A DNA stretch of 64,000 nucleotides from Humibacillus xanthopallidus (GTDB lineage: Bacteria > Actinomycetota > Actinomycetes > Actinomycetales > Dermatophilaceae): assembly GCF_006716675.1 (NCBI RefSeq), contig NZ_VFPM01000001.1:124001-188000 (forward strand), written 5' to 3'. The notes under the pieces were generated by a model. The model was given only the letters and a program-made list of their open reading frames with translations, had not been told where the DNA came from and made no database searches. Position numbers and translations under genes: made by a program. Below are positions 44,951-53,408 of this stretch, in pieces. Position 1 is the first letter of the stretch. Each line of letters begins with the position of its first letter.

Positions 44951-45516
44951 CTCGACCTGCACCGCCCCTTGTCGTGTTCCAGAACCGTTCTGGGCCGGCC
45001 CGGGGCATCCCAACCCCACCGGTCGCCACGAGTGCATCCGGCGTTGGTCAGGAGGCCACGAGCCCGACGGGACGACGTCCGCCTCGAGGAGGCACGCACC
45101 ACGGGCTACGCATTGTGTAGCCCGATATGTGCACCTCGCCCCGCTATGCCAGTGAAGCACCCACATCGGTTCGACAGATATGGCCCATGGACCTAGATTT
45201 CTTGATTGTCCGACCGCTATAATTCGCGCACGAAAACGGAATCTTGGGAAGAACCTAGACCTGCAAAGACGTCGACAGTTCAATTAGGGGACGATGCGGG
45301 GCATCGTTTGAAATGTTAATGCTTATGGCATCGTTTGCATCCAGGCGACCGCGTGCGGCCAAAGTGGGTGCGTTCATAGTGGGACTTGTGTCACAAGTCG
45401 AGGCACGCCCTATCTGGGCGGTTGGACGCACCTTCCCGGCCTGTCATTCAAGCGATCCTCGGCCAGGACGCACGTCCGTTCCGGCGGTCCACCAGTGCCC
45501 TGCAGTCGGAGTTAGC
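44951..45516. other. Gene-poor, AT-richer intergenic region
   Basis: Between the start of the 1,193-residue gene and the end of the conjugation operon. The part at about 45190-45330 is noticeably AT-rich for this window and probably holds the promoter of the large gene, but I could not place a convincing -35/-10 pair. No gene or RNA was recognised. Confidence 0.5.
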
Positions 45517-46191
45517 TCATTCCTCGGCGTCGTCAAGGATCTCGCCGGTCTCGAGGTCGACGACTTCGGGGGTGAGGTGTCCGGTGTCGACGAGGTGCAG
45601 CCGCAGGGTTTCGCTGGGGTCTCGCCGTGTGGGTTTCGCGAGGGCTTCGTCGTGGGCGTAGACGGTGTCGCGTTGCTGGACGGCCCGTTCGGCGCCGTGG
45701 CGGTTGTAGCGGCCGCGGGCGGGCCAGTCGCTGTGTCCTTCTTCGCAGTGGTCCTTCAGGCGGACCCGGAGTCGTTCGGTGAACGCGGGCAGCGAGTAGC
45801 GGTGCCATTCCTCGAGTGCGTCGCTGGTGAACCCGAGGCCGGCGCGGCGGCGCTGGTCGGCCAAGACAGCGATCTCGTGGACGAGGTGGGGGTGCTGGGG
45901 CCAGCAGGGCGGGATGATGCCGACGATGTCCCAGACGTATTCGAGGTTGAGCCAGGCGACGACGTGGTCGAGCCAGGTCCAGAGTTCGCGCCGTAGCTGG
46001 GGTTCCCGGATGCTGGTGGGGTCCCAGGGGCGGGGCAGCATGCGCAGGTCGCCAAGGGCTTTCTTCTGCTCGGCGGTGCCGTTGGCGGCGAGGTGCAGCT
46101 CGCGGTAGCAGTGCGTCAGTCCCCGGCCCGGCTCGGGGAAGGGGCGGACCATGGGGGTCGGCGGGAACTGGGGCTCGGAGGTGATGCTCAT
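45517..46191 (-). CDS. DUF4913-like protein of conjugative elements
   Basis: 224 residues from the ATG at 46191, which overlaps the stop of the coupling-protein ATPase gene (ATGA). The central region reads WTWLDHVVAWLNLEYVWDIV, GIIPPCWPQHPHLVHEIAVL, then WHRYSLPAFTERLRVRLKDH: a tryptophan-rich pattern with the PPCWP.HP.LVHE core that I associate with DUF4913-type proteins coded beside actinobacterial TraG/VirD4 genes. The function is unknown. Last gene of the transfer operon. Confidence 0.6.
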   Translation of the reverse strand: MSITSEPQFPPTPMVRPFPEPGRGLTHCYRELHLAANGTAEQKKALGDLRMLPRPWDPTSIREPQLRRELWTWLDHVVAWLNLEYVWDIVGIIPPCWPQHPHLVHEIAVLADQRRRAGLGFTSDALEEWHRYSLPAFTERLRVRLKDHCEEGHSDWPARGRYNRHGAERAVQQRDTVYAHDEALAKPTRRDPSETLRLHLVDTGHLTPEVVDLETGEILDDAEE

Positions 46192-47729
46192 CGCCGCACC
46201 GGGAACTGCGGCGTGACGTTCGGACCGTCCTCGGTGTCGCTGGACAGGCCGTGCCGTCGCGCCTCGACGAGAGCAGCCGTGGAGCGGGCCTCCGCGGTGA
46301 CCACCAGCCGGCGTCGGTCGCCCAGCTCGGCGCGTGCTGCGGCCTGCTCGGCGAGGAGTCGCTGGCCGGTGCGTCCGTCGACGCACCGGTGCAGGGCGGC
46401 GATGATGGGTTTGCCGTTCTCGGCGACGACGAGGGCGTGCCGTTCCTTGAGCTGGCGGACCTCGGCGCCGGTGAGGATGGGGATGTCCTCACCGGCGACG
46501 TTCCGTCCGCCGCGGTGCCCGCTCTGCCAGCTGGTGCGGGCGACCCTGACGGGTCCGAGGAGGTCGCTGATCTCCTGGTTGAAGGCGACGTCCTTGGAGC
46601 CGCCGAAGAGGACGAGAGTGTTCGTCAGCCCGAGCAGCGTCCGGGCTTCCTGGTCGCCGAAGATCGCGGTGAGCTGGGGCCGGGTCTGCGCGGCCCAGAT
46701 GAAGGAGATCCCGAGGGCGCGTTCGTTGGCCATCCGGGTGCGTAGCGTGGGCAGCGGTGCGGTGGAGGGCAGCTCGTCGAGGCAGGCGAGCATCGGCGGG
46801 CAGAGCCTGCCCCACCGGGACTGGTTCGCGGCAGCGAGTGCCGTGTCGAGGACGTGCTCGGCGACGGCTGTCATCAACGGTGACGCGCTGGCGTAGGGGT
46901 CCTCGCGCCCGAGCAGGTAGATGGTGCCGCGCCGAGCGATGACGTCGGCGACATCGGTCGCGGGACGCCCGGGCCCGGGGACGCAGCGGCGCCGGATCGG
47001 CTCCTGGAAAAACAGGCTCATCGTCTGCTGCACGGTGGTGATCGTGTTCCCGGCGGTCCGGTCATCGCCGCGGAGCGCCCCGAACAGCAGCCCGTGCCAG
47101 AACGGCGCGGCGTGCGGGTGCTCCCGCAGGATCTCCGTCGGGTCGGTGGCGCTGAGCGGGTTCGCGACCCAGCGCAGCACGTCCTGCAGGGTGCGGCCGG
47201 TCAACGCGGCCGCGTGGAAGTAGGCCTGCAGGACCTTGGCGGCCTCGGCCGCGTAAAACCGGGCGGCGTCGTCTCCGTGTCCGCCGGCGACGGCGCCCTT
47301 GACGGTGCCGGCGGTGAACGCCTTCGCGCGCCGCTCGGCGAGCATCGGGTCGACGCACCCGTCGATCGGGTCCCAGACCAGCTCGGGCAACCCGGCTGCG
47401 GCACCGAAAGGGTCGAGCACGACACACGGCCGGTCCCCCGTGGATCGGGCCGTCAGGCTCAGCAGCAGGTCGTCGAGCTTCGTCATCGTCACCAGCGCCG
47501 CGCCGGGCGCCTGCAGCAGCGCAGGGATCAGCGCGTCGAGGGTCTTGCCGCTGCCCTGCGGGCCGATGACACCGGCGGTGCGGTCCCACGGCACCCACAG
47601 CTGCCCCCCGCGTGGCTGGGACGAGGTGCCGAGCCGCCATCCCACATCGGTCGGCTCGAACCGCGCCCTGGACGGAGACCACGGCCGCGATCGCGGCGTC
47701 CTCGCGCCCGTCAACGTGGTTGGCATCAT
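46188..47729 (-). CDS. Type IV coupling protein ATPase (VirD4/TraG-like), membrane anchor encoded separately
   Basis: 513 residues from the ATG at 47729, overlapping the stop of the membrane-anchor gene (ATGA). Walker A is GPQGSGKT at 56-63 and Walker B LACLDELPS near 314-322; FIWAAQTRPQLTAIFG near 350 and LFGGSKDVAFNQEISDLLG fit the coupling-protein RecA fold. It should bring relaxase-bound DNA to the secretion channel using ATP. The usual N-terminal membrane domain is missing here and lies in the preceding gene. Confidence 0.92.
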   Translation of the reverse strand: MMPTTLTGARTPRSRPWSPSRARFEPTDVGWRLGTSSQPRGGQLWVPWDRTAGVIGPQGSGKTLDALIPALLQAPGAALVTMTKLDDLLLSLTARSTGDRPCVVLDPFGAAAGLPELVWDPIDGCVDPMLAERRAKAFTAGTVKGAVAGGHGDDAARFYAAEAAKVLQAYFHAAALTGRTLQDVLRWVANPLSATDPTEILREHPHAAPFWHGLLFGALRGDDRTAGNTITTVQQTMSLFFQEPIRRRCVPGPGRPATDVADVIARRGTIYLLGREDPYASASPLMTAVAEHVLDTALAAANQSRWGRLCPPMLACLDELPSTAPLPTLRTRMANERALGISFIWAAQTRPQLTAIFGDQEARTLLGLTNTLVLFGGSKDVAFNQEISDLLGPVRVARTSWQSGHRGGRNVAGEDIPILTGAEVRQLKERHALVVAENGKPIIAALHRCVDGRTGQRLLAEQAAARAELGDRRRLVVTAEARSTAALVEARRHGLSSDTEDGPNVTPQFPVRR

Positions 47730-48187
47730 GACCGGTCCTTGCCGTAGAGGTCGGGGCGGGTGATGGCCCGGACGCGGTGCAGCCGCCGGCGGCCGAGCAG
47801 CGTCTGCGCCTCGGCCTTGCTGGCCATCCCGTGGACGCGGTGGGGTCCCCACCGCAGCCACAGCGCCCTCCCCGCCCAGCACAGCACCACGAGGATGATC
47901 AGCTCGGCCCCGGCCACCCAGGCCCGGACCGCCGCCGGTGACGCCGCGCCCGCCGTACCCGACGTGGTTGTTGGTAGCCCGGCGCGGGCGTCTCCGGCGA
48001 GGATCCCGGGCACGCTGGTGAGCAGCGCGTCTCTCGGAGGGAAGGAGAGACCGCCGCCGGCGGCGAGGTTCGCGCCGGCCCGGCCGGCCTGCACCCCGAG
48101 CACGAGCAGCAACAGCACCGTGACCGCGAGCATCAGCGGGATCTCCCACGTGAACGGGTACGGGTTCGAGCGTCGTGACTGCTGCAT
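47726..48187 (-). CDS. Membrane-anchor half of split coupling protein
   Basis: 153 residues from the ATG at 48187. Two membrane helices: IPLMLAVTVLLLLVLGVQAG (about 16-36) and WVAGAELIILVVLCWAGRAL (about 90-109), separated by an external loop rich in Gly/Ala/Thr, then a basic cytoplasmic tail (WLRWGPHRVHGMASKAEAQT, LLGRRRLHRVRAITRP). This order matches the N-terminus of single-chain actinobacterial coupling proteins. Its stop overlaps the ATPase start, so the two are probably made together and assemble. Confidence 0.75.
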   Translation of the reverse strand: MQQSRRSNPYPFTWEIPLMLAVTVLLLLVLGVQAGRAGANLAAGGGLSFPPRDALLTSVPGILAGDARAGLPTTTSGTAGAASPAAVRAWVAGAELIILVVLCWAGRALWLRWGPHRVHGMASKAEAQTLLGRRRLHRVRAITRPDLYGKDRS

Positions 48188-48234
48188 GACCGGCCTCCTT
48201 CACGAACCAAAGCCGCGGCCACCCGCGTGGGCGT

Positions 48235-48600
48235 TCACCGCCGCCGCCCATCCCGACGATCCAGGGGTGGGGACGGGTGTGCAGGGCTCTCGTGGAGGCG
48301 TTGGTGGCGCCACAACCAGGCCGCCGGATCTTCCCCACCGTTGCTGCCATCGAGGGTGGGCTGCGCCCAGCCGCGAGCCCGAACGACGCTGTGCCAGTGG
48401 AACGCCGGGTCGGAAGGGTCGAGCTCCTGCAGGGCGGGCTCGGCCTCGGTGACAGCCGCACCAGCACCCCCACCAGCGCCGGCCGGGGCGGCATCCAGTC
48501 CAATGTCGCAGGACAGCTCCCCCGGCGCGGGCTGGTCGAGGTCGTCGGCCGACTCGTCGGGGAGGTACCTCATCCGGATCACCTGAGTCACCCGGATCAC
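48235..48600 (-). CDS. Small hypothetical protein in the transfer operon
   Basis: 121 residues if started at the GTG that overlaps the upstream stop (GTGA at 48597-48600); an internal ATG at 48573 would give 112. It is acidic in the first half (DESADDLDQP), with a conserved-looking segment DPSDPAFHWHSVVRARGWAQ then WLWRHQRLHESPAH. The start region contains a 12-base direct repeat (CCGGATCACCTG at 48574-48585 and 48592-48603). No family recognised; position between the peptidoglycan hydrolase and coupling-protein genes suggests a role in transfer. Confidence 0.5.
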   Translation of the reverse strand: MIRVTQVIRMRYLPDESADDLDQPAPGELSCDIGLDAAPAGAGGGAGAAVTEAEPALQELDPSDPAFHWHSVVRARGWAQPTLDGSNGGEDPAAWLWRHQRLHESPAHPSPPLDRRDGRRR

Positions 48601-50225
48601 CTGGTCACGGTCGGCTGGTCGGCCATGTTGCCGACCCGCCAGATCTCGAAGATGTGGTGGCCCGGCCCGGCGGCGTAGGAGAAGTGCCCGACCCCGAGGG
48701 ATCTCGAGCGGGCCTCGATGGTCGTCCGGGTCGCGGGGTCCCACACGAGCATCACGTGCCCGATCCGGGACGGGCCGAGGTAGGAGTCCCAGAAGATGAC
48801 GTCGCCGGGCCGCTCCGTCCCGGGCTGGACGCGGAAGCCGTTGCCCTTGGCCAGCCAGGCCCGCTGCGCGCCGGCGGTGCGGGGCATGCTGATCCCGATC
48901 CGCGCGAACGCCGCCTGGACGAGGGAGGAGCAGTCCCACGCGTCCGGACCGCCCGCGCCCATGACGTACGCGTCGCCGGCCTGGCTGCCGGCCCACTGCA
49001 GGAGCTGCCGTACCCGATCGCTGGTCAGCGGCGGCAGCGCGGGATCGCCGCCGCCGTCGTTGAGGGCAGGCGCGTCGCATCCGGTCGGGTCGCCGAGGAC
49101 TATGCCGCCGCCGTACGCGTGGGCGTAGTGCAGGACGTCGTTGACGTACCAGGTGGCGTGGTTGTACGCGTACAGGGCCCTGACGACGCCGTCGGGTCCG
49201 TCGGCGACGCCGGAACGCACGAGGTAGTTCGCGGCGGAGGTGATGCTGTCGGCGTCGTTGCGGATGTCGACGATGCCGTCACGGTCGCCGTCGACACCGA
49301 CCGCCGAGAACGTGGCCGGCATGAACTGCATGAGTCCTTGGGCGCCGGCGCTCGAGGTGGCGCTGGTGCTGCCGTGGCCGGTCTCCTCCATGCCGATGCC
49401 GGCGAGCAGCGTCCACGGGATCGCGTACCTCGCGGCCGCAGCCTGGTAGAGCGCCTTCACCTTGGCCGGTATCGGCAGGGGCGGGTTGCGCAGCGACGCC
49501 TGCCGCGGGCTGCCGGGCGCGGGAAGCTCGAACCCGATCCCGCCCTCCATCACCGTGTCAACGGAGTCTCCCGCTCCCCCAGTCGCCGCGCCGTTGCCTC
49601 CCCCTCTTCCTCCGGCGGCGGCTGCTGACGTGACGGTCGTGCCGGCGGTGACGGCTTCGCCGTTGAGGGGTGCGCCGTGCGCGAGCATCCACGGGACGGG
49701 ATCGGTCGCGACGCCGGCGACGAGGATCTCGAGGTGCAGGTGGTTGCCCGTGCTGGTGCCGGTGCTGCCCTCGACGCCGAGCCCCTCCCCGGCCGTGACT
49801 GGCTGTCCCCGCCGGACGTCGACCCGGGCGAGGTGGCCGTACCGGCTGGTGACCCCGCCGGCGTGCGTCACGTCGACGTAGTTGCCGTAGCCGTTGCGGG
49901 AGACCCCGGCGAAGGCGACTCGGCCGGGGCCGATCGCGACGACCGGTCCCGGTCCGGGCTGGGAGACGAGGTCCTGCCCGGAGTGGTGCTCCCACCGCAG
50001 GTGGATGGGGTGGAACTGCTGGCCGAACCCGCGCCTACTGACGGTGTACCGCTGGGTGAACGGCGGGCGCCACTGCCCCGTCGCGGGGATGCCGGTGCCG
50101 CAGGCGACGGTCCGCAGCTGCTCCCCCGCTGCAGGGCCGGCGACCGCCATGACCAGCACCGCGGCCGCGATCGGGATGCCGGCCAGCAGGACTAGCGGCA
50201 GCAGGATCGCGGCGATCTTCTTCAC
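48597..50225 (-). CDS. Three-domain peptidoglycan hydrolase: M23 peptidase, lytic transglycosylase, NlpC/P60
   Basis: 542 residues. An N-terminal signal/anchor helix (AAILLPLVLLAGIPIAAAVL) is followed by an M23 LytM domain with HSGQD at 81-85 and HLH at 162-164, a lytic transglycosylase domain with GIGMEETGHG (catalytic Glu near 280) and SSAGAQGLMQFMPATF, and an NlpC/P60 domain with WDCSSLV (Cys near 432), the GDVIFWDS segment and IGHVMLV (His near 490). It should open the cell wall for the conjugation channel, cutting both peptide and glycan bonds. It sits directly after the VirB4-like gene, as in other Gram-positive transfer operons. Confidence 0.92.
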   Translation of the reverse strand: MKKIAAILLPLVLLAGIPIAAAVLVMAVAGPAAGEQLRTVACGTGIPATGQWRPPFTQRYTVSRRGFGQQFHPIHLRWEHHSGQDLVSQPGPGPVVAIGPGRVAFAGVSRNGYGNYVDVTHAGGVTSRYGHLARVDVRRGQPVTAGEGLGVEGSTGTSTGNHLHLEILVAGVATDPVPWMLAHGAPLNGEAVTAGTTVTSAAAAGGRGGGNGAATGGAGDSVDTVMEGGIGFELPAPGSPRQASLRNPPLPIPAKVKALYQAAAARYAIPWTLLAGIGMEETGHGSTSATSSAGAQGLMQFMPATFSAVGVDGDRDGIVDIRNDADSITSAANYLVRSGVADGPDGVVRALYAYNHATWYVNDVLHYAHAYGGGIVLGDPTGCDAPALNDGGGDPALPPLTSDRVRQLLQWAGSQAGDAYVMGAGGPDAWDCSSLVQAAFARIGISMPRTAGAQRAWLAKGNGFRVQPGTERPGDVIFWDSYLGPSRIGHVMLVWDPATRTTIEARSRSLGVGHFSYAAGPGHHIFEIWRVGNMADQPTVTR

Positions 50226-50237
50226 TGCCAGTGCCTT

Positions 50238-51821
50238 TCAGCCCGCCGCCGCGAGGGCTTGGTTCGTGAACGTGAGGTTCCGTTCGATCGGGTGCAGGAC
50301 GGTGGCGACCTTGTAGTGCTGGTCGCCGACGCACCACAGGGCGCGGCCCTTGCCCTGCATCGCCCAGCCGGTGACGAGGTCGCGGGCGATCGGGCCGAGG
50401 CCGAGCATCGTCTCGAGCTCGGCCGCGACGGCCCGGTCCTGCCCGTGCAGGATCTTGATGTCGGCCAGGTGCAGCAGGTCCTTGGCGATCGCGACGGCCT
50501 GCGAGCCGCTGTCGCCGGCAGAGAGCAGATCCGAGGGTTTGTGGGCGATCGCGAACTGGACGTCCCCGTCGCGTCGGGACAGGCGCAGGTCCGCGTCGAA
50601 GCTCTTGACGGCCTCGGGGCCGAGCCGCAGCTGCTTCCATGACTCGTCGCGGACCACGACCCGCACGTCCCCGGGGGCTGCGAGCTCCCGCATCCCGCGG
50701 CCCCAGGAGTTGAGGCAGGTCAGGGCGATGCCGACGGCTTCGTCGCCGAGGGGTTCGAGCCGGGACAGGCTCAGCGACTGGATCGGGGCGGCCCAGTCCA
50801 CCTGAATGGTCGTGTGGTCATCGAAGAGGCCGGCCAGTGCCCCGGAGACGAGCTGCCCGAGCGCGTCGCGCAGCATCCGGGTGTCGTCGAGGAAGTGGCG
50901 TTCGTCGGCGTACCGGCACTGCGCGACGAGCTCGCTCGTCGGCGCGTCGAGCAGCCGCCACAGGTGCGGGATGGTCGTCTCCCGGAGCCGGGTGTTGCCG
51001 TGGGCGTAGCCGGTCAGGTGTGCCAGCGCGGCCTTGACGACGACCTCGTCGGTAGGCCCGAACGGCACCCGCCGGTCACCGATGCGTTGGGAGCCGACGA
51101 GGCCGCGGACGAGGGTCAGCCAGCGGGCGAAGACGATCGCCGCGCGGCCTTGCGCGGCCTCGGCGCTGAGCTGGTCCCAGCCGGTGATCAGCGGACCGAA
51201 CGCGAGCGGGTTGATCCGTGCCGGCAGGCCGTGGCCGATCGCGAAGGGTTCCACGCCGAGGAACCGGCAGAGCGGCTCGTACTCGTCCTTGGGGTCGCCG
51301 AGGACGAGGACGCGGTAGCCGAAGTCCATCATCCGCAGGCAGAACGCCTTCGTCGTGGCGGACTTGCCGCGGCCGGGTTTGCCGAGGCTGAAGATGTTGG
51401 GGTTGGTGACCGGGACGGTGTCGTCGAGGACCCAGCCGAGCGGGTCGGCGTAGAACGATCCGCCGGAGAGCAGGTCGATCCCCATCTGAGCCCCGGTTGG
51501 CGGCAGACCGGGGGTGGAGATGAACGGCCACAGCACCGGCGCCTGCTCGGAGGTCATCCGCCACGTCGAGACCGGCGCCGCCCCTGATGCCCACCCCCGG
51601 CCGGGGCGGCGGGCCCCCCGCGGCGGGACGTGCCGGAACAGCCGGGCGTCCTTGGGCGGGTGCAGGGCGGGTGCGGCGGAGGGCAGCTCGTGTCCGAAGT
51701 CCGACAGCAGTCGCGACATATCCCTACCCTCGCCGCCCCGACCGCCCCGACCGCCCCGGCCGCGCCGTTTGCTCACGTCGATCGACCTCACGTCAAAGGG
51801 ATTCATGTCGCGCGGTGTCAT
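50238..51821 (-). CDS. VirB4/TraC-like conjugation ATPase
   Basis: 527 residues from the ATG at 51821 (GGGGGGCGG upstream). A Gly/Arg repeat (GRGGRGGRGGEGRD, residues 21-34) opens the protein. Walker A is GKPGRGKSATTK from 147, Walker B VRVVVRDESW near 390; ADPLGWVLDDTVPVTNPNIF, VLGDPKDEYEPL and FAIAHKPSDLLSAGD fit the VirB4 motor. It powers assembly and transport at the mating channel in the cytoplasmic membrane, working with the SCO6880-type protein coded just upstream. An internal ATG at residue 35 is a possible alternative start. Confidence 0.92.
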   Translation of the reverse strand: MTPRDMNPFDVRSIDVSKRRGRGGRGGRGGEGRDMSRLLSDFGHELPSAAPALHPPKDARLFRHVPPRGARRPGRGWASGAAPVSTWRMTSEQAPVLWPFISTPGLPPTGAQMGIDLLSGGSFYADPLGWVLDDTVPVTNPNIFSLGKPGRGKSATTKAFCLRMMDFGYRVLVLGDPKDEYEPLCRFLGVEPFAIGHGLPARINPLAFGPLITGWDQLSAEAAQGRAAIVFARWLTLVRGLVGSQRIGDRRVPFGPTDEVVVKAALAHLTGYAHGNTRLRETTIPHLWRLLDAPTSELVAQCRYADERHFLDDTRMLRDALGQLVSGALAGLFDDHTTIQVDWAAPIQSLSLSRLEPLGDEAVGIALTCLNSWGRGMRELAAPGDVRVVVRDESWKQLRLGPEAVKSFDADLRLSRRDGDVQFAIAHKPSDLLSAGDSGSQAVAIAKDLLHLADIKILHGQDRAVAAELETMLGLGPIARDLVTGWAMQGKGRALWCVGDQHYKVATVLHPIERNLTFTNQALAAAG

Positions 51822-51837
51822 GTCAGTCCGCCCCCCT

Positions 51838-53391
51838 TCAATCGGCTCGTCGGGTGAGGCTGACCCCGAGCGGAACGGTCGACGCGGCGAACGCGACGTC
51901 CTGGGCGAGGTCGAGGCGCAACGGGGCGAAACCGGCCCGTCGCACGGACGCGTCCAGGTCGCGCCCGAACGCGGAGACCCGGGCGGTCTTGGGGACGGTG
52001 ACGGTCACGACGGCATACGGGCGGGTGAGGCTGTTGCCGCGGGCCAGCTTCGCGTCGAGGCGACGCACCTTCTCGCTCTCGTCACTCGCCTTCGCCCGCT
52101 TCTTGACCTTGGCGCGGTGCCGCAGCTCGTCGCCGATGTCAGCGGCCCACTCGCTCGTGGCGCTTTGCCGGTTCGCGACCGACGCGGTCAGGATCGGGTA
52201 GCAGACCATGAAGGAGCGCCGCTCCCCCGGCGCGGTCGGAGTCAGCGCGGGTGCGAGGGCTCCCATCGCGGCGCCCCGGACGGGCAGCTTCACCGTCGAG
52301 GAGATCGAGTTCCACGCGTCGTGGCTGTAGTGCCGCACGGCCGGGTCCGCCCCGGACGGCCCGGCCATCGCCCACGGCACATCCGCATTGATCCCCGCGT
52401 TGATCCCCGGGTTGCCCTGAGAAGTGGTGGTGGTGTCGGCGGTGGGGTTGGTGTCGCGGCCGGCGAGGGCGTCGATGATCCCGGCCCGGTCACCGGGCGC
52501 GAAGCCGGTGCGGCAGGCCAGCGCCAGCTCCGGGCTGGTGAGCCAGGCGACGCTGGTCATCCCCATCCCGCCGCGCAGCTGCGCCTCGAGCTCGTCGGCG
52601 AGGCTGTAGAGCACGCGGGCGCGGCCGTCGAGGCCGCCGCCGGACTCCTTGGCCTCCCGGGCGAGCCGGCCCTCGGGGACGACGACGGTGACGAACGCCT
52701 CGGTCCGGACGCTGGCCCGGGTGAGGTTCGCCTGCAGCTCGTCGTTGACCTGACGGGATGCCAGGGGTCCGGTGGCGCGGCGGTGCCTGGCGATCCACTG
52801 GTCGCGTTCGGCGCCGTCCTCCGGGACGGTCCGGACCAGGAACACGACCGCGTCGACCAGCTCGGTCCGGGCGGCGAGGTCGATCAGCTCCCCCAGCCCG
52901 GCGCCGAGTCGTTCGCGCTGGTCGAGCTCGGCCAGGCCGATGCCGGGGTGGATCACCGACGCGGTCAGCGCCCACGTCCGGCAGCGGTGGTCCTGGATGA
53001 TCGCGGCCCTGCTGGACGTGGCGCCGCGCGGGGGGCCGTCGTGGATCCGGACACCCTGGAGCACCCCCGGCAGGTCCGGCTCCTCGAGCGAATCCGCCTC
53101 TCCCGTGGACGCTTTCGACCGGAACCGGGTCCACCCGGCGAGGCCCCCGACCGCGAACGACAGCGACGCGAAGACCCACCCCACCGCCGACCGTCCACGG
53201 ACCGGCGTCACCGTCACCAGCACGATGAACGCCCACAGCAGCGTGAAAAGGGCCACCGACGTCCACGCCGCCTGCTGCATCGCCCACGCGATCGGCAGAA
53301 ACGACAGCGCGACCGTGGTCAGCTGCCACCCGGACAGGCCGAAGAACCACCCGATCCGGGCCCTCGAGTAGTCGGAGTAGATGACACCCAT
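51838..53391 (-). CDS. SCO6880-family protein (VirB3/VirB4 N-terminus-like)
   Basis: 517 residues from the ATG at 53391. The beginning (YSDYSRARIGWFFGLSGWQL) and two membrane helices at about 22-60 (LTTVALSFLPIAWAMQQAAW; SVALFTLLWAFIVLVTV) are typical of the SCO6880/PrgI-like family. The large cytoplasmic part contains SVIHPGIGLAELDQRERLGA, QVNDELQANLTRASVRTEAF and ARVLYSLADELEAQLRGGM. In actinobacterial elements this protein is always followed by the VirB4-like ATPase and is thought to anchor it, as here. Confidence 0.9.
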   Translation of the reverse strand: MGVIYSDYSRARIGWFFGLSGWQLTTVALSFLPIAWAMQQAAWTSVALFTLLWAFIVLVTVTPVRGRSAVGWVFASLSFAVGGLAGWTRFRSKASTGEADSLEEPDLPGVLQGVRIHDGPPRGATSSRAAIIQDHRCRTWALTASVIHPGIGLAELDQRERLGAGLGELIDLAARTELVDAVVFLVRTVPEDGAERDQWIARHRRATGPLASRQVNDELQANLTRASVRTEAFVTVVVPEGRLAREAKESGGGLDGRARVLYSLADELEAQLRGGMGMTSVAWLTSPELALACRTGFAPGDRAGIIDALAGRDTNPTADTTTTSQGNPGINAGINADVPWAMAGPSGADPAVRHYSHDAWNSISSTVKLPVRGAAMGALAPALTPTAPGERRSFMVCYPILTASVANRQSATSEWAADIGDELRHRAKVKKRAKASDESEKVRRLDAKLARGNSLTRPYAVVTVTVPKTARVSAFGRDLDASVRRAGFAPLRLDLAQDVAFAASTVPLGVSLTRRAD

Positions 53392-53408
53392 GACACGCTC
53401 CCTCTCTC

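Noticed and set aside
45202..45223. TTGATT...TATAAT promoter on the plus strand
   Set aside because: The spacing between the hexamers is only 10 bases, too short for a standard sigma-70 promoter, and no plus-strand gene follows.
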